Source of the DNA: Aphidius gifuensis
Taxonomy: Eukaryota > Arthropoda > Insecta > Hymenoptera > Braconidae
Length of the DNA: 64,000 bases
NCBI RefSeq assembly: GCF_014905175.1
Contig: NC_057789.1
Location: 27,462,555-27,526,554 of the forward strand
Direction: 5' to 3'
Part shown: one piece after another, positions 26,524-38,900 of the stretch
Layout of the letters: each line of letters begins with the position of its first letter
Numbering within the stretch: the first letter of the stretch is position 1
The notes under the pieces: model-generated
The model's database searches: none
The model's input: the letters and a program-made list of their open reading frames with translations, nothing else
Told to the model about the DNA's origin: nothing
Program-made: the position numbers and the translations under genes

Positions 26524-28020
26524 ATGTTGACGTCAAGTGAAGATCTGATAAATGTATCATTCGACAAGGATGAAAATACTCAATCACTTGAAAATGTACT
26601 GGGACCAACAATAATTGTTTCGTGGCTTCTGGGTGGTGGTGTATCAAGACCATTAAAATCACCATTATTTTTAACAATATTACTTCGTTTAATTAATTTT
26701 TCAGTATGTACAGTTATTGTTATTTACGGTGCAATTGATTTTTTTTTCTTTGAAAATGTATTTAAAAGTGATACATTTAAAATTATTTATTATTTCAACA
26801 AAGGTGTTTGTTATATTTCTTCATACTATTATGTATTCCAAGGATTAATATATTATACAAAGTGGCCGATATATGTTAAAAAAATTAATAATATTGATAA
26901 AAAAATGCGACAAAGCGGTTTACAAAATGATGATGATTCAATTAAAAAATTTCAAGGAATGACATTGCTAGCAACATTTGCACTTGGACCACTATCATGT
27001 GTTTGTCATGCACTTTATTATCTTTACTATTTTCCAGAAGATCTATTTCCGTCAGATCTTTTATTATATCACACAATTTGTCAATCACTGAGTGTTAATT
27101 TCGGATACACTCTAACAGCATATGGAATATTTACACGATTGAGAGTTATCAACAGAGGAATATCAAGAATTGGTGATCAGTTTACAGCAACAATGATCAT
27201 TATTGAAATACGAAGAGCTCGAGAAGTTCATCACGGTTTGTTTATTCGACTTTTTAAAAATTTTAAATAAATAAATTATCTGGTAAGCTATTCAATTGAA
27301 TTTTTAATTTGTTTTTTTTTTATTTTCAGCAATATGTCGTTTTGTTAGATTTATAAATTCAATTCATGGTATTCATTTATTATTAACATCATTAAATGCA
27401 TTTACCATGATTGTCGGTACACTTTTTCGTATATATATGGGAGTTGTTGAAAATCGTGGTGGTTTTATGACAATAAATAATATGATATGGATGACATATG
27501 CATCACAATTTGCTTTGACATGTTGGATATGTACATTTGCTTGTCGAGAATCAGCTAAAACTGGTTTACTAATTCACGAAATTATTGTGAGGTAATAAAT
27601 AAAAATAATAATTAATCTATCATTGGCTAATAAAACACATAAGGCCAAAATTAATAATCATTTACAGACGAATGCCAAAAGGTCCAAGATCATGTGAACT
27701 TTATGCTATTGAAACAAATCAAAATTATGATGATCCTGAAGTTTTATTACGTAATGAAATATCAGATTTTTCAGCACAACTTGATCATAGTATTATTAAA
27801 TTTACAGCATGTGAATTTTTTTCAATGAATAATGAATTATTACAATGTGTAAGTTTAAATATTATTATTATTAAATTTATTTATTTTTTTTGTTCATTTT
27901 AAATTATAAATAGTTAAACTATTTAATAATTATTAATGGACAATTTTTATTTTTCAGTTTATCGGCGTTATTACGACATATCTTATAATTTTAGTTCAAT
28001 TTTATGTTCCTGAGCATTGA
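26524..28020 (+). CDS. Gustatory receptor (insect 7-transmembrane chemoreceptor)
   Basis: Four exons: 26524-27235, 27330-27591, 27668-27848 and 27958-28020 (TGA), for 405 residues, the usual size for this family. Several hydrophobic helices are spread along the chain. The C-terminus carries the family signature: ACEFFSMNNELLQC, then FIGVITTYLIILVQF, which matches the conserved TYhhhhhQF of the last helix. The late phase-0 intron just before that helix is also a known position in insect Gr genes. These proteins form ligand-gated cation channels in the dendrites of taste or other sensory neurons, with the N-terminus in the cytoplasm. The subfamily and ligand cannot be read from the sequence. 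The gene converges on the TMEM161 homologue, with about 270 bp between stop codons. Confidence 0.88.
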
Positions 28021-28291
28021 TACAAGTACATCAATACCAAAAAAAAAAACTAAAAAATAATCCACAAAATAATTAATACATAATAATAACTTGCACTCAC
28101 TCACCAGAAATAACTTGTGCACTTTTAAAATCGTGATTTATAAAAAAACAAATTGATGCACTTTCTCACTATAAATTTTTTAATCACGATTATAATAATC
28201 TTTGGAGTATTTATCTTTTTAAATGTGCGTTTTTTCAGTCTCCACTATTTTATTGTTCTGGCACTATGATATTTTTTTTTTTAGAATAAAA

Positions 28292-30583
28292 CTACACATT
28301 TGAAAAGTAAGATTGATAAAGCATTCCCATTGCATTTGTTGCAAATAGAGTGAAACAACTCCACCATGTTGCTAGACCAAATAATCCTCTGAACACATCT
28401 TTCGTAAATATCTATCAAAAAAAAAAAATAAATTGTTAGAATTTTTAGTTTATTGATTAAATTAAAAAATATATTTACCTCTTTTAATGAGCCTAAAGCT
28501 AGCTGTAATTCTTCAGCAGTTTGAGTAGCTGTTTTTTCATCAAAATTAAAAACTTCTTCAGAACTTGTTGGAACTTTTGATTCATCATTTATTGAACACT
28601 CATCTGGTGAAATTTCAATAGCCATACCATTCCACGTATATTCACCTTAATTAATATAAATTAAAAATTAATTTTACAAAAGAAAACTTTACACTTTAGT
28701 TGGAAAATTAATTAAAAAAATAAACTATTAATTTACCAAGTGTTTTGTACATGAAGGAAAAAAATAAACATATCATCAGTGGTGCAATAAATTGTATTGT
28801 TACAACACAAAGATAATAAAATACAGCAGCAATCTAAAAATAATATTAATATTTAATTAATTGTGCAAAAATAAATTAATCATGTATTTTAAATTTAATA
28901 AATTACTCACTTTTGTTTGTAATTCAATATTTGTTATTCTACCAGCTTCCTTTTTTTGATACTCAAGTCTTTGATCAGCTAAATTTAAATATGACTGTAG
29001 ATAAAATGGCATTAAAATTAATTTTAATAATACAACAACAGCAACTGATATTAATCTCATACTATCAAATGCAGCTGATGTCATTCTGCAAGAAAAAAAA
29101 AACATTGAAAATTAACAATAAAATAAATGCTCCCTGTATTATTTTATATGAAAAATTAAACTTACAATGGTTCATCCATTCCAGAAAAAATTCTTACAGT
29201 AAGATAATCTCTACTGATTGGTTTGATCCAAAGATAAACAAGAAATAAAGGCGATGCAAAACTGATATTTGAAAGTAATGTTAAAAATTTATTGTCTTTG
29301 TAGTATCTGAAAATGAAATTTAAAAATTACTAGAACATTAAAATATAATATTTAAATATGTATAATAAAATAATAATTTACTTGAGTAAATCCCAGTGCA
29401 TTTTTGACATACGCATACCAGGAAATGTAAACAGGGATCCAAGTAATCCACACCAAAGTGCTAAGAAAAATTTCAATACAATTTGTGATGCAGGTCCTCT
29501 GTAAATAAATTTAAAAAATTAATAATAATATTAATAATTAAATGTAAATTAAAATTACTTACGCAGAATGAATTCCTTGATTACCAAGAAATGTTGATGC
29601 ACTGTGATTAAAACTTGTGTAAGCTTTATCAAGACCAATTTCTAATGTATTTTCATCGATAATAAGTACAATCATTGCAACAAGTAAATATGCAAAACCA
29701 GCAACAATACAAGTTGAACGTTCACCAACACTTTCATCACCTTTAAAATATTGAGCCCAAAGTGTGACTAACATTTTACTAGAATATTATTAAGGAACAT
29801 TTATTTAAATTTTATTATTAATTATTATTAATTTTTTTTTTTTTTCATAAGGATACAATGCAAAAACAATGACCAGCACACACCAAAGCATACTGAGATT
29901 TAGATCATCAATAATTGGATAAAAATAATTATAAACCTGCAAAAAATAATTATGAATTTTATTAATAAAAATGAATAGATTAATTGCTATTTATTGTTAT
30001 TAATTTATACATACTTCTGTGAGTGTATATGTTATAACAGCATAAATTGAAAAATCCAAGAGCCATTGAAATTCAGTGTAATATTTTAAATGTATAACAT
30101 CAAGCTCTGATACTTTAGTTGTTTCAAGTGTAATATCTAAACTTCTACGTATATGAAATGTATCAGTTTTTTTTCCATTTTCATGTTTACTATTTTTTTT
30201 TGGCTTTTCTTTTGGTATGCCAGCAATATTTTTTAACTGTTGATCAGTTGGATAAAGATAACGAATTAGCCTAGAATGAAAATGAAAAGAAAAATAAATA
30301 ATTATTGATAATTGTTATAATTTTTATGTTAATTTTATTAATTACCCAGTTGAACATAATAGCCATCTTGAAAATGAAAAATATGGACTTATTTTTTGTA
30401 TCAAACTGACCATGACAAGAGTGATAACAAGTTGAGCTCCTAAAAGTGCCTAAAATATATATTTTATTTTATTATTAACGAGATAATTAATTTTCTAAAT
30501 TATTATTGTTTTTTAATTTAATTATTGGTGTAAATTAATTAATTTTTTATTATTTGGTTAATAAACAATTGATGGCTTACCAT
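28292..30583 (-). CDS. TMEM161: TMEM161 family multi-pass membrane protein
   Basis: Eleven minus-strand coding exons: 30581-30583 (ATG only), 30346-30449, 30015-30270, 29857-29936, 29563-29778, 29382-29498, 29166-29306, 28911-29085, 28737-28833, 28479-28645 and 28292-28411 (TAG). All phases fit and give 491 residues, close to vertebrate TMEM161B. Colinear family stretches are ALLGAQLVITLVM...SRWLLC near the start, WAQYFKGDESVGERS, LRLISV-like helices, YLNLADQ...KKEAGRI, YYLCVVTIQFIAPL and a C-terminal FRGLFGLATWW. The family is conserved in animals and has about eight membrane helices. The vertebrate members are linked to calcium and potassium handling in excitable cells, but no enzymatic activity is established. 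The ATG-only first exon is unusual. I chose it because exon two continues with the conserved N-terminus and has no other start. Confidence 0.93.
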
Positions 30584-31079
30584 TTTTTCAATATAATTGT
30601 TAGCTGTCGTGTAAAAAAACGAAAAAAAATAAAAATAAAAAAACAAAAATGGAACGAGATTCAATTTAGAAAACTGGGTTTTTCAATTTCACGTGTAGAG
30701 AAAATAAGAGTCTATTTAATTGACATACATACACACTGGAGTTATGAATAGACTCAGCTAAATTAGTTTTGTCAAATATAAAGATAAATTTAACCTAACT
30801 ATTTTATAATCTTGAAATTTATATTTAATTGACTTAAACTATTCAACAGAAAAAAAAACCACAGAAACAATGTTAATAATTATTGCAAAAATAAATATAT
30901 AAATTAAAAAATTAACATTTCATTGATAAATAACTTATTTATTTAGATAAATGACATGTTTATTTATTTATTTATTTATTGACTTTTTTTTTTTTTTTTT
31001 CGATTCAAGCGTCCTCTGGCTATTATAGATAAACTAGAAAATAATTTAGCTGTTCATCGTATGATAAAAACGATATCAG

Positions 31080-31123
<44 letters not shown>

Positions 31124-31701
31124 ATTATTTAGAAAGAGAAAATTATATTTAAATTTTCAAAAGAATTTATTAATTATTAACAATATATATTATTTATTAT
31201 TTTATTATTTATTTTAAATTATTGTGTTTTAATTTTTTTGAAATTGTTTCTCATATGTTTTCTTTTTTGTTTTTTCGTTTCTTTAAAGTATTTATCCTTC
31301 TTTTATGGCCGTTACTTTATCGGGCCCCATAGAAAGTACTTTCAAAAAAAAAAGGATAACCATAAATGTGTAGTGATGTGTAGCATGCACAAAGTGCACG
31401 AGTCCTTAGTCCTGCATGGTCTAACATGCACGAGGACACGATCGTTTAATATTAATTATTATCGCAAATTAATTCTAAAAATATCGTTATTCAATAGTTG
31501 TGATAGTGAAGTACGTTGTGTTGTCAAAAATAATTATTTTTGGAGTGAAGTGTGAATTTTTTGGAGTAAAAAAAAAAAAAGAAGGAATCGTTGAATCAAT
31601 TATTAAAATGTGACTAATAGATATTTTTCATAAAATTATTTATGTGAAATAAAAAGTGAGTGAATTTAATATTTATTTCTTGGAGTTTGGCAGAAAAAAT
31701 A
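30584..31701. other. Divergent upstream region of TMEM161 homologue
   Basis: Contains a run of A+T-rich DNA, an (AAT)9 microsatellite at 31088-31114, and a less A+T-rich segment at about 31290-31460 with several GTGCA/TGCAC words and the near-palindrome TGCATG...CATGCA. The segment could be a promoter or leader of a plus-strand transcript that includes the small exon at 31702. No coding gene is supported. Confidence 0.4.
31088..31114. repeat. (AAT)9 microsatellite
   Basis: Nine perfect AAT units followed by two AAAT units. It is a simple sequence repeat in intergenic DNA. Confidence 0.85.
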
Positions 31702-31745
31702 ATGACACCACCTAATGGCTCTTGGAACATGCTTGGACATACAAG
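31702..31745 (+). CDS. Possible short first coding exon (MTPPNGSWNMLGHTR), unassigned
   Basis: The ATG is preceded by an acceptor-like TTTGGCAG (ending 31693) and followed by 14 codons and a donor AG|GTAATC. The phase (two bases of a split codon) does not fit the TkR86C exon at 35934, whose upstream frame closes at once, and no matching exon is seen before 33.5 kb. It may belong to an upstream leader or to an unrecognised gene, or it may be chance. Confidence 0.2.
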
Positions 31746-33375
31746 GTAATCATTTTTTTTTTATCTATATACTCATAAAAATTTGTAGCAAATAATTATC
31801 ATAATACCCGAATTAACTAATACAAATTTTACCGATTACTAATTTTTTTCTACCCATATAACAATTGAGATTTTTATCATGTCGTGATTGATATATAAAA
31901 ACACCCACATATGTCTTGAGATACCGTCACTCGATATTTTTTTTTTTTTTTTTTTCTTTATCTCAGTAAGTACACTTCTTCTTTTTTTTTTTTTATTATT
32001 ATTATTTTTTTTATGCAATGTTTTGAGACACTCTTTGTTTGTATGTGATTTTATTTTATATTTTTTTTCTCACTGTCTGAGGTCAGTGTACGACCAAAAT
32101 GTTTTTTTTTTTTTTTTTTAAATATTAAAATAGTTTAAATAATATTATAAAAATGGTAAAACCAGTCACATAAAGGGTCGATGGCTTTGTTGAATTTTCT
32201 CATTGACTTAATCATAAGTCAATAAAAAAAAAATTTCATTCAGAAATTGTTTGTAATAAGTCTGAAGGATAAAAAGGACGTCAAAATATATATCAAAGTG
32301 TTATAATGATTATGCACACTCACTCGTTTATCAAGATTGCTTCAAAAATAGCTAAGATTATTATATTTTTTTTTGTTTATCTAAATAGATGATTTATTTT
32401 ATTTTTTCCAACACATCTTGCCAGGATCTTGACAAACTTATTGAAAAATATTTTTTCTTTTTTTTTTCTATGAAGCTTTTTAAATCAATAAAAAAAAAAA
32501 AATGATAAATATCTTGTGAGTTTTATAATGACAATGTACATTATTTATTTAATCAGTATTTTTTTTTTATTGAAAAAAAATAACAGTGTCATTTTGTCGG
32601 ATGAAAAATTGATTTTTAATTATTTTTCCTTTTACGTTTAATAAGAAAATACTTGAACAAATATCGACATATTTTTTTTTTTTTTAAATTACTTTGTTTA
32701 AAAAAATTTTTTTATAATTTGTCAGCCAATTTATTCAAAAGAAAAAGGGAATAAATAAAAAAAAAAAAATATGCTAGATATATCGAGTAAAATAAGTTTT
32801 CTTAGCGTTATGAAAAAAAATGTTTCACAAGGGAGTAAAGTTAGGCATTGATCAACATCAACAGTAAAAAGTGCGACAGACTTTCTTTGATTCTTAAAAA
32901 AAAAAAATGAAAATCCCACCTCTATTTATTTATTTTCACTGGTTCTATTTTATGATCTTTTTGACATGTTTATCTTGGGTATCTTCCAAGCAATTTATTT
33001 TCTTCAATAAACACATAAAAAATATAAAAATATAATTTTTTTTCTTTAAATTGACAAATATAAATTATTTCCTATTATAATCTTCAACAAAACTCATGAT
33101 TTTTATATTTTTTTCGATTTATTTTAACAGTGAGTATGATTTTACTGATATAGTCAAGAATATTCCCATCAGGATAATATAAAAAAATATAATTATCAAA
33201 GTTGCTTGTATCATTTTCATAATTAATTTATTATCCAAATTTATCCCATGCATTAATAATTTATCAACAACCCAATTGCATAATTTTCAAAGGAAAATTC
33301 GACAAAATGATTTTCATAATGTTTAAAATTTTATTATTTATTTCTGTTTATTACTGTTAATATTTATTGTGTTCA
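31746..33375. other. Low-complexity A/T-rich spacer
   Basis: Dominated by poly-T and poly-A tracts of 10-19 bases. The only open frames are poly-Phe or poly-Lys artefacts of these tracts. No gene is seen. Confidence 0.5.
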
Positions 33376-33428
33376 AGTACACAGTTAATTAACAATATAT
33401 AAAATATGAAAAAAAATATATTAAGTAT
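33376..33428. repeat. Left 53-bp direct repeat flanking the duplicated gene pair
   Basis: Matches 34907-34959 in the same orientation with two substitutions (both T to C). It lies directly outside the left edge of the duplicated cassette. It has no counterpart next to the other gene pair at 44-45.6 kb. Confidence 0.85.
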
Positions 33429-33572
33429 TATAACGTGTTTTTTATTTTCATATGTAAGTGAGGAAAAAAAATTCAATTCAACAAAAAATTATTATTCAAT
33501 TTTTTAGTTTTTTATTTTATTAATTTTATTTAGTTGATTAAAATTTTATTGTTAATTTAATATTTTAAATTA

Positions 33573-34241
33573 TTATTCAATTATTTTAACTGGACAATGA
33601 ATAAAAGCTGGTCCATAATGTAATTGAGCCAAAAGACAAGAAACTGCACGAAATAGAATACGAACAATTCCGGGTAGACCCTTCAATGTTGGATTAACAA
33701 GACCTTCAACTGCTTTAAGACCAGTTGATGAAAGTACTATGTCCACGAATAATCTCATCAAAAATAATAATCCGTAAACTACATATTCAAATATAAATAA
33801 TAAACCTCGAACAAAATAAATAATTGGTGTTAATAGTAATTTTACAAGCATAGAAGTTGCATTAAGTTTGGAATCATCTATCAATTTATCTTCATCGCTA
33901 AATTGACTAATCAGTGTTTTTGTATCTGTTATTCAAAATTTATATTTTATTAAAATAATTTATTTATTAATATTAATATTAGCTTACTTAAATTATTATT
34001 TTATCATCATACCTTTTGGTTTTTCATTTTTGACTTGCACAGTTGGTGTTTTAGTTGTTGATTCATTTTTAGATTCATCCTCATCTTTTTTAGTTGCTGC
34101 AGTTGTACCATCAGTTGTACTTTTATCAGTTGTACTTTTATCAGTTGTATTCTCAGTTGTACTTTCATCAGTCTGAGAAAAAACTAATGGCAAAATAATA
34201 GCCATCAAAATAAAAGCTAAATATATTTTCTTGAACAACAT
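33573..34241 (-). CDS. Small secreted protein, Ser/Thr-rich linker and hydrophobic C-terminal domain (family copy 1)
   Basis: Two exons: 34013-34241 and 33573-33925 (TAA), for 193 residues. The signal peptide is MLFKKIYLAFILMAIILPLVFS, then a linker of repeated DKSTTDKSTTDGTT and Lys/Glu (likely O-glycosylated), ending KPKG at the splice site. Exon two is exactly 353 nt, as in the intact paralogues. It encodes a largely hydrophobic domain with LTPIIYFVRGLLFIFEYVVY, VEGLVNPTLKG and two cysteines near the end (SCLL, HCP). I do not recognise the family. The hydrophobic but secreted domain suggests a membrane- or lipid-associating protein; this is inference. A TATATATAAA box lies 57 bp upstream of the ATG. 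It is close to the copy at 44026-44638. Confidence 0.8.
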
Positions 34242-34297
34242 TGTATAATGTTTTCTAAAACAAATTGCTTGTAGTTATTCACTTCCTTATTGTTAGG

Positions 34298-34307
34298 TTT
34301 ATATATA
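34298..34307 (-). promoter_or_regulatory. TATA box of secreted family copy 1
   Basis: The minus strand reads TATATATAAA followed by CCTAACAATAAGGA. The same block precedes the paralogue at 44638, so the promoter was copied with the gene. Confidence 0.65.
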
Positions 34308-34615
34308 GGCTTCAATTTTCAACAATGTTTTTATGAAAAATTATTTGATATCATATGTGCTCATTATACGTCGATAAAATTCATTGATATAAAACCATTA
34401 TACATCAATTATTCTTTGAGGAAAAATGAAAATAATATTGTTGTTTTTTTTATTTTTTATTTTTTCAAATAACCTTGTTAATATTTTTACATTTAAAATT
34501 TTTTATTTATTAGTTTATCAATTGTTATTGTTTATTTATTTATTGGACATTTTTTTTTGTCGTAGATTATATTATAATTTTTTTAAATTAAAAATTAAAT
34601 TAAATATTTTTTCGT

Positions 34616-34876
34616 TTATGCTATTGGTTTGGGTGGACATTCTATTAAGGGCGGTCCATATGAAAGACTTGCAAGAAGACAACTTACACTATAAAAAAGA
34701 TAATTAATTAATTTTGTTACACTGTCCAATGTTGGATCGAGAAAATCAAGTAATTCAGCAAGACCAAGAGCTTTGACAAATTCATCAACCAAATCTTTAA
34801 CTAAAATTAGTACTCCCTTAAGTAAAAGTTCAACAACAAATAATAATCCTCTAACGAGAAAAACAACTGGAGTCAA
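34616..34876 (-). pseudogene. Truncated copy of the second secreted gene (family copy 2)
   Basis: It holds only the last 85 or so residues of the family's second exon, from LTPVVFLVRGLLFVVELLL to PPKPIA and the stop. It has no signal-peptide exon, no acceptor and no start in the family context. The intact paralogue (45035-45650) matches at roughly 87% of residues, and the reading frame is still open. The break falls at the join LTP, where an A-run and a copy of 3' flanking DNA replace the missing part. The open frame despite the missing start suggests a recent event. Confidence 0.75.
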
Positions 34877-34906
34877 TTTTTTTTTGTCATAAATTATATT
34901 ATATTT

Positions 34907-34959
34907 AGTACACAGTTAATTAACAATATACAAAATATGAAAAAAAATACATTAAGTAT
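34907..34959. repeat. Right 53-bp direct repeat flanking the duplicated gene pair
   Basis: Partner of 33376-33428, with two differences. It abuts the broken end of the truncated gene. Such a pair around an insert is what repair of a widely staggered break would leave. Confidence 0.85.
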
Positions 34960-35933
34960 ATTGTATAATTTTTTTTTAATTATTAAAATAGTATGTTTTA
35001 AAAATTATCTGTCTGTTGCGCGCAAGCCTGAATGAATGAACGTGCTTTTGAAGCTTTTGAACCTCAGTATCTAAAGTGGTGTTCTTCAGTGCGGTAGTAG
35101 AACAACCCCTAGATGTTCACTATGACTTGTTGAATTGTCATCAGTTTACATAGCACTGAAACACCTTTTTTATTATGTTTTTAATAATAATTTAATTTGA
35201 AAATCTCTTGGTGACATTATCTATATCATGATAATTATTATTTTACAAAACAAAAAAAAATTCTATTTAAAATGATTTATTTATATTTTTATTATTTTTT
35301 AAAATATTTTTATAGTAAATTTAATTGTCAAATTATGAGAACTTTAATATGTCATTTTGTCAATATGAAAAATATATTTTATAAATTTTTTAAAAATTAT
35401 TTTTTACAAACAAGATAAAACACAAGTGAATTTATAGAAAGTGAATAGTGTTTAAAAATCAATTAATTAAAAAAAAATTATCTCCTGGATTAAATTAAAA
35501 TTAAATTTAGTCGGTATTTATTTTTCATTATACAAAATTTAAATAATAATAATACTAAAAAATTTATTGATGGATAATAAATCTATTCAAGTTTATAAAA
35601 AAAAAAAAAAAACTTGATGACAAAATTAAAAAAAATTCCAATAAGGTATTAATTAAAGTATTCAATAAAACTTTTGTTTTTTTCACTTCATTATCGGTTA
35701 AATAACTTTCCAGTTACTAAACTAAAATAAAATATATATTTTCTCATTTAAAATTATAGTCAATTTAAAAGATTTTTAATTACCCTCAGTAATCAAGTAT
35801 TTTAAAACAAAAATAAATAAAAATTTAATAATTAAAACAATCGAAAGTAAAAGAAAATAAAAAAAAAAAAAAATATTCAAGTGAAAATGAATTTTTAGTT
35901 AAAAAGTTATTATTGTTTGGATGTAATATCAAA
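34960..35933. other. Upstream region of the tachykinin-like receptor
   Basis: A less A+T-rich stretch at about 35010-35165 carries two TCAGT initiator matches (35064-35068 and 35096-35100) and the word TTGCGCGCAAG. It is the best candidate for the receptor promoter, with a leader of about 830 nt or a 5' intron. The rest is A+T-rich and featureless. Confidence 0.4.
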
Positions 35934-38900
35934 ATGAACGATCCAAATTTGGATAGACTTTATAATTGTAGTGCACCTATACTTGATCAAGACCTTGAAT
36001 ATATTTTACAACTAAATAAGAGTGAACTTTTAAATGTGTTAAATGAAGTATTTGTACAATCAACAACACGTGATATTTTAAAAACTAATTTAAGTGATTG
36101 TCTTTCAAGTGGTAATCCGCGTCCATTTGATTTACCATGGTGGCAAAAACTTTCTTGGTCAGCAGTATTTGCTGTAATACTTTTGATAGCGACAGGTGGA
36201 AATATCATTGTCATGTGGATTGTTCTTGGTATCTATTAATTTAAAAAATTTTATCAATAAAATATAGTTCAATTTATTATTTTTATTTTTTACCATCAAT
36301 GATAAATATTTATTCAAAATATAACCAGAATTCTGAATTGATTTGAAAAGAGAAAAAAAAAAAATTCTTTTGTTGATTTTCAATTTAATATACAGTTTAT
36401 TTTATTCAATTGAATATTATAAAGAAATAAATATTAAATTGAAAAAATAATTAGCCAGTTTAAAAAAAAAAAAATTTCAATCAAAGGAAAATATTCTTTA
36501 CAATAAATTACTATGATTAAAAAGTCAGTCAGGAAATATATTTAAATTCAAAAATGAATTATTTAATAAAAATATTATCAATAGAAAAAATAAAATCAAA
36601 TAAAGTCATTGAGGTAATTGAAAGTTTTAAAATTTAAATTTATAAGCTTGTGATTTATTATTATCTTTACAAAAATCTAAATTAAATTATTTTTTTAAAA
36701 ATCTTTATTAAAATATTTCTAAATTTAAATTTAAATTATTTATTTTATTTTTAATACAAGATAATTTAATTTTTTCGATAATAATTACTGGACATTATCG
36801 ATATTCTCAGCAAGTTTAATATAATAATTTAACAATGTTATCGGTTTTTCATTAATTGCATAATTAAATTATCGCCTATAATGTCCAAAACCATGATCAA
36901 CAAAATATTTACATAATTAAATACCCATAATGGATACAGCTATCTATTTTACGAAATTTTACTTAATTATTAATTGAAACATGTTGATAATTATTCTTAT
37001 AATAATTGTGTTCATAATGCATAACACTATTTATTATTACAATGCAATATTTTTATCTGTTCAAACCAGATTTATCATTAAAAAATTCTACTTGGCAATG
37101 TCTCTCAATTATAATTAATCTCGTTGCTTCATTTTATTTCAATCGATACAAAAATAAAAAAGTTAATAGAATATACAAATAAAAAAAGATAAATGATGAT
37201 TATCATGATAATATTTATAATAAAAAAATTAAAATAACGCAAATGAATAAATCCATTGTTTGCTTATCTATATCAAATTTTTTTTTTTAAGACCATTAGC
37301 TTTAAAAAAATCTTTATTGTCTTTTTCGGTGACCAAAAAAAAATAACCTCATGGGAGTGTTATTGTTCTTATCTTTAACAACACCCTAGACAGTAGATTC
37401 AAAGTGACAATAAAAGTTTCATATAGTAAAATATAAAAATAGAAAAATCTCTAAGAAAAAAAAAAAAAAAACCTAATTTTCTGATTTTATTATTTTTTTT
37501 TAATTAATATTTCAGCTTTTTTTATTTTTAAATACAATATTATTTATTTATTTTTTTTTTTAAGTTAATGTCATTCAAAGTTAAATTTACAATTGAGCTT
37601 CATCAACTGGTTTGATCTTATTTTTTATATAAAATTTAATTTGAAATGTAAAATTATCAATAATAATACAGCTGATAGATAAAGATTATAATTATAATTT
37701 TGAGTGTATAATTTTAAAGGTTAATAATAGCCTAAAATGTACTTGTTAATCCGAATATATCAAATCATCAAATCAACAACCACAAAAGCTAAACACAATA
37801 CATACTCGTAAAATCACAGCTTTAATGTTTATGCATGTTGTTAGAATTTCAAGTCTATTGAAAACTACCACAGTCTGTTAGACTACAAATCCAGTTAAAG
37901 TGAAATTCAATACTCTTTTCAATGGCTCAATTTGTAAAGGATCGTATTTTAAAAAAAAATACATAAACTTCAATATTATTCGTCAACTCTCGTACCTATA
38001 TAAATTTCAATCTATATTTTCTATTTTATTTTTATAATACTCGTCTTTTAAAATTCTCAAAGAATTTTCATTTAAATGATTTTTTCATTAGAAATATAAA
38101 CGAATAATCAAATAAATTATCAGAAAATAATATACACTTTGATCGATTTACAGTGATTGCTCATAAGCTTGAAAAAAATATACATTTCATATTAAATCTG
38201 GTAGGGAAAAAAAAAAAAAAGAGTAAGGTGTTTTATTTCTGGTACGTGCTTATTCACATACCCAAGAGGTTTAGTAGTTGACCAAAAGGACTAATGGTGT
38301 ATGACTGTAAACCCTGCGGCCCATTTATCGATGCCTGAAATAAAGCACGTTTATATAAAAGTCTTTTTTTTCTGTCTATTTTTCTATTTTCTTCTATTCT
38401 CTTTTAGCTTGTACAATAGAAAATTTTTTTACATCGTGTGTTTGAACATAACATTAAAACAATAGACAACACAGAGAGAATGAAAATAAAAAATTTTATT
38501 GTTGTTATTATCATTCATAAAATGATATGTCAACTACAGTGTACACCCACATCTTCACCTTGAAAAACAAATTATTCTTTATCTCTTTTTAAAAATTAAT
38601 TAATTTCTTTTATCAAAAAAAAGTAAGAAATTTTCCAACATGAAATTACGAGGTTGAATTTTTTTAAATTTATTTTTTTTTCCTTTATGACTATTTGAAT
38701 TTTTTATACGAATGTATAAACATATATTTTAGGAGATGAGAGGGAAGTAGTAGCGTGGCTGTATAAAATAATTTTTAAAGTGGAAACATGTGAAGAAAAA
38801 TAAATAAATAATATTAAAAATTATCGTTTTTTTTTTCTGAAAAGTTTATTTGTGATGAATAAAAAATTTTTTCGAATATTGAATGTTCTGGTGGAGTGAT

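Larger units (their letters stand above)
33429..34906. repeat. Duplicated cassette, copy 1 (secreted gene plus truncated gene)
   Basis: Matches about 43864-45297 over both genes and the spacer between them, including 3' flank words such as CAATTTTTTAGTTTTTTATT and the promoter of the first gene. The homology ends inside the second gene's second exon, and the cassette is bracketed by 53-bp direct repeats. A 30-bp stretch at 34551-34580 (T-run, GTCGTAGATTATATTATAA) recurs at 34877-34906 as a diverged copy right at the broken end. Confidence 0.75.

Noticed and set aside
31888..32121. Poly-Phe reading frame
   Set aside because: It is produced by poly-T tracts and has no coding character.
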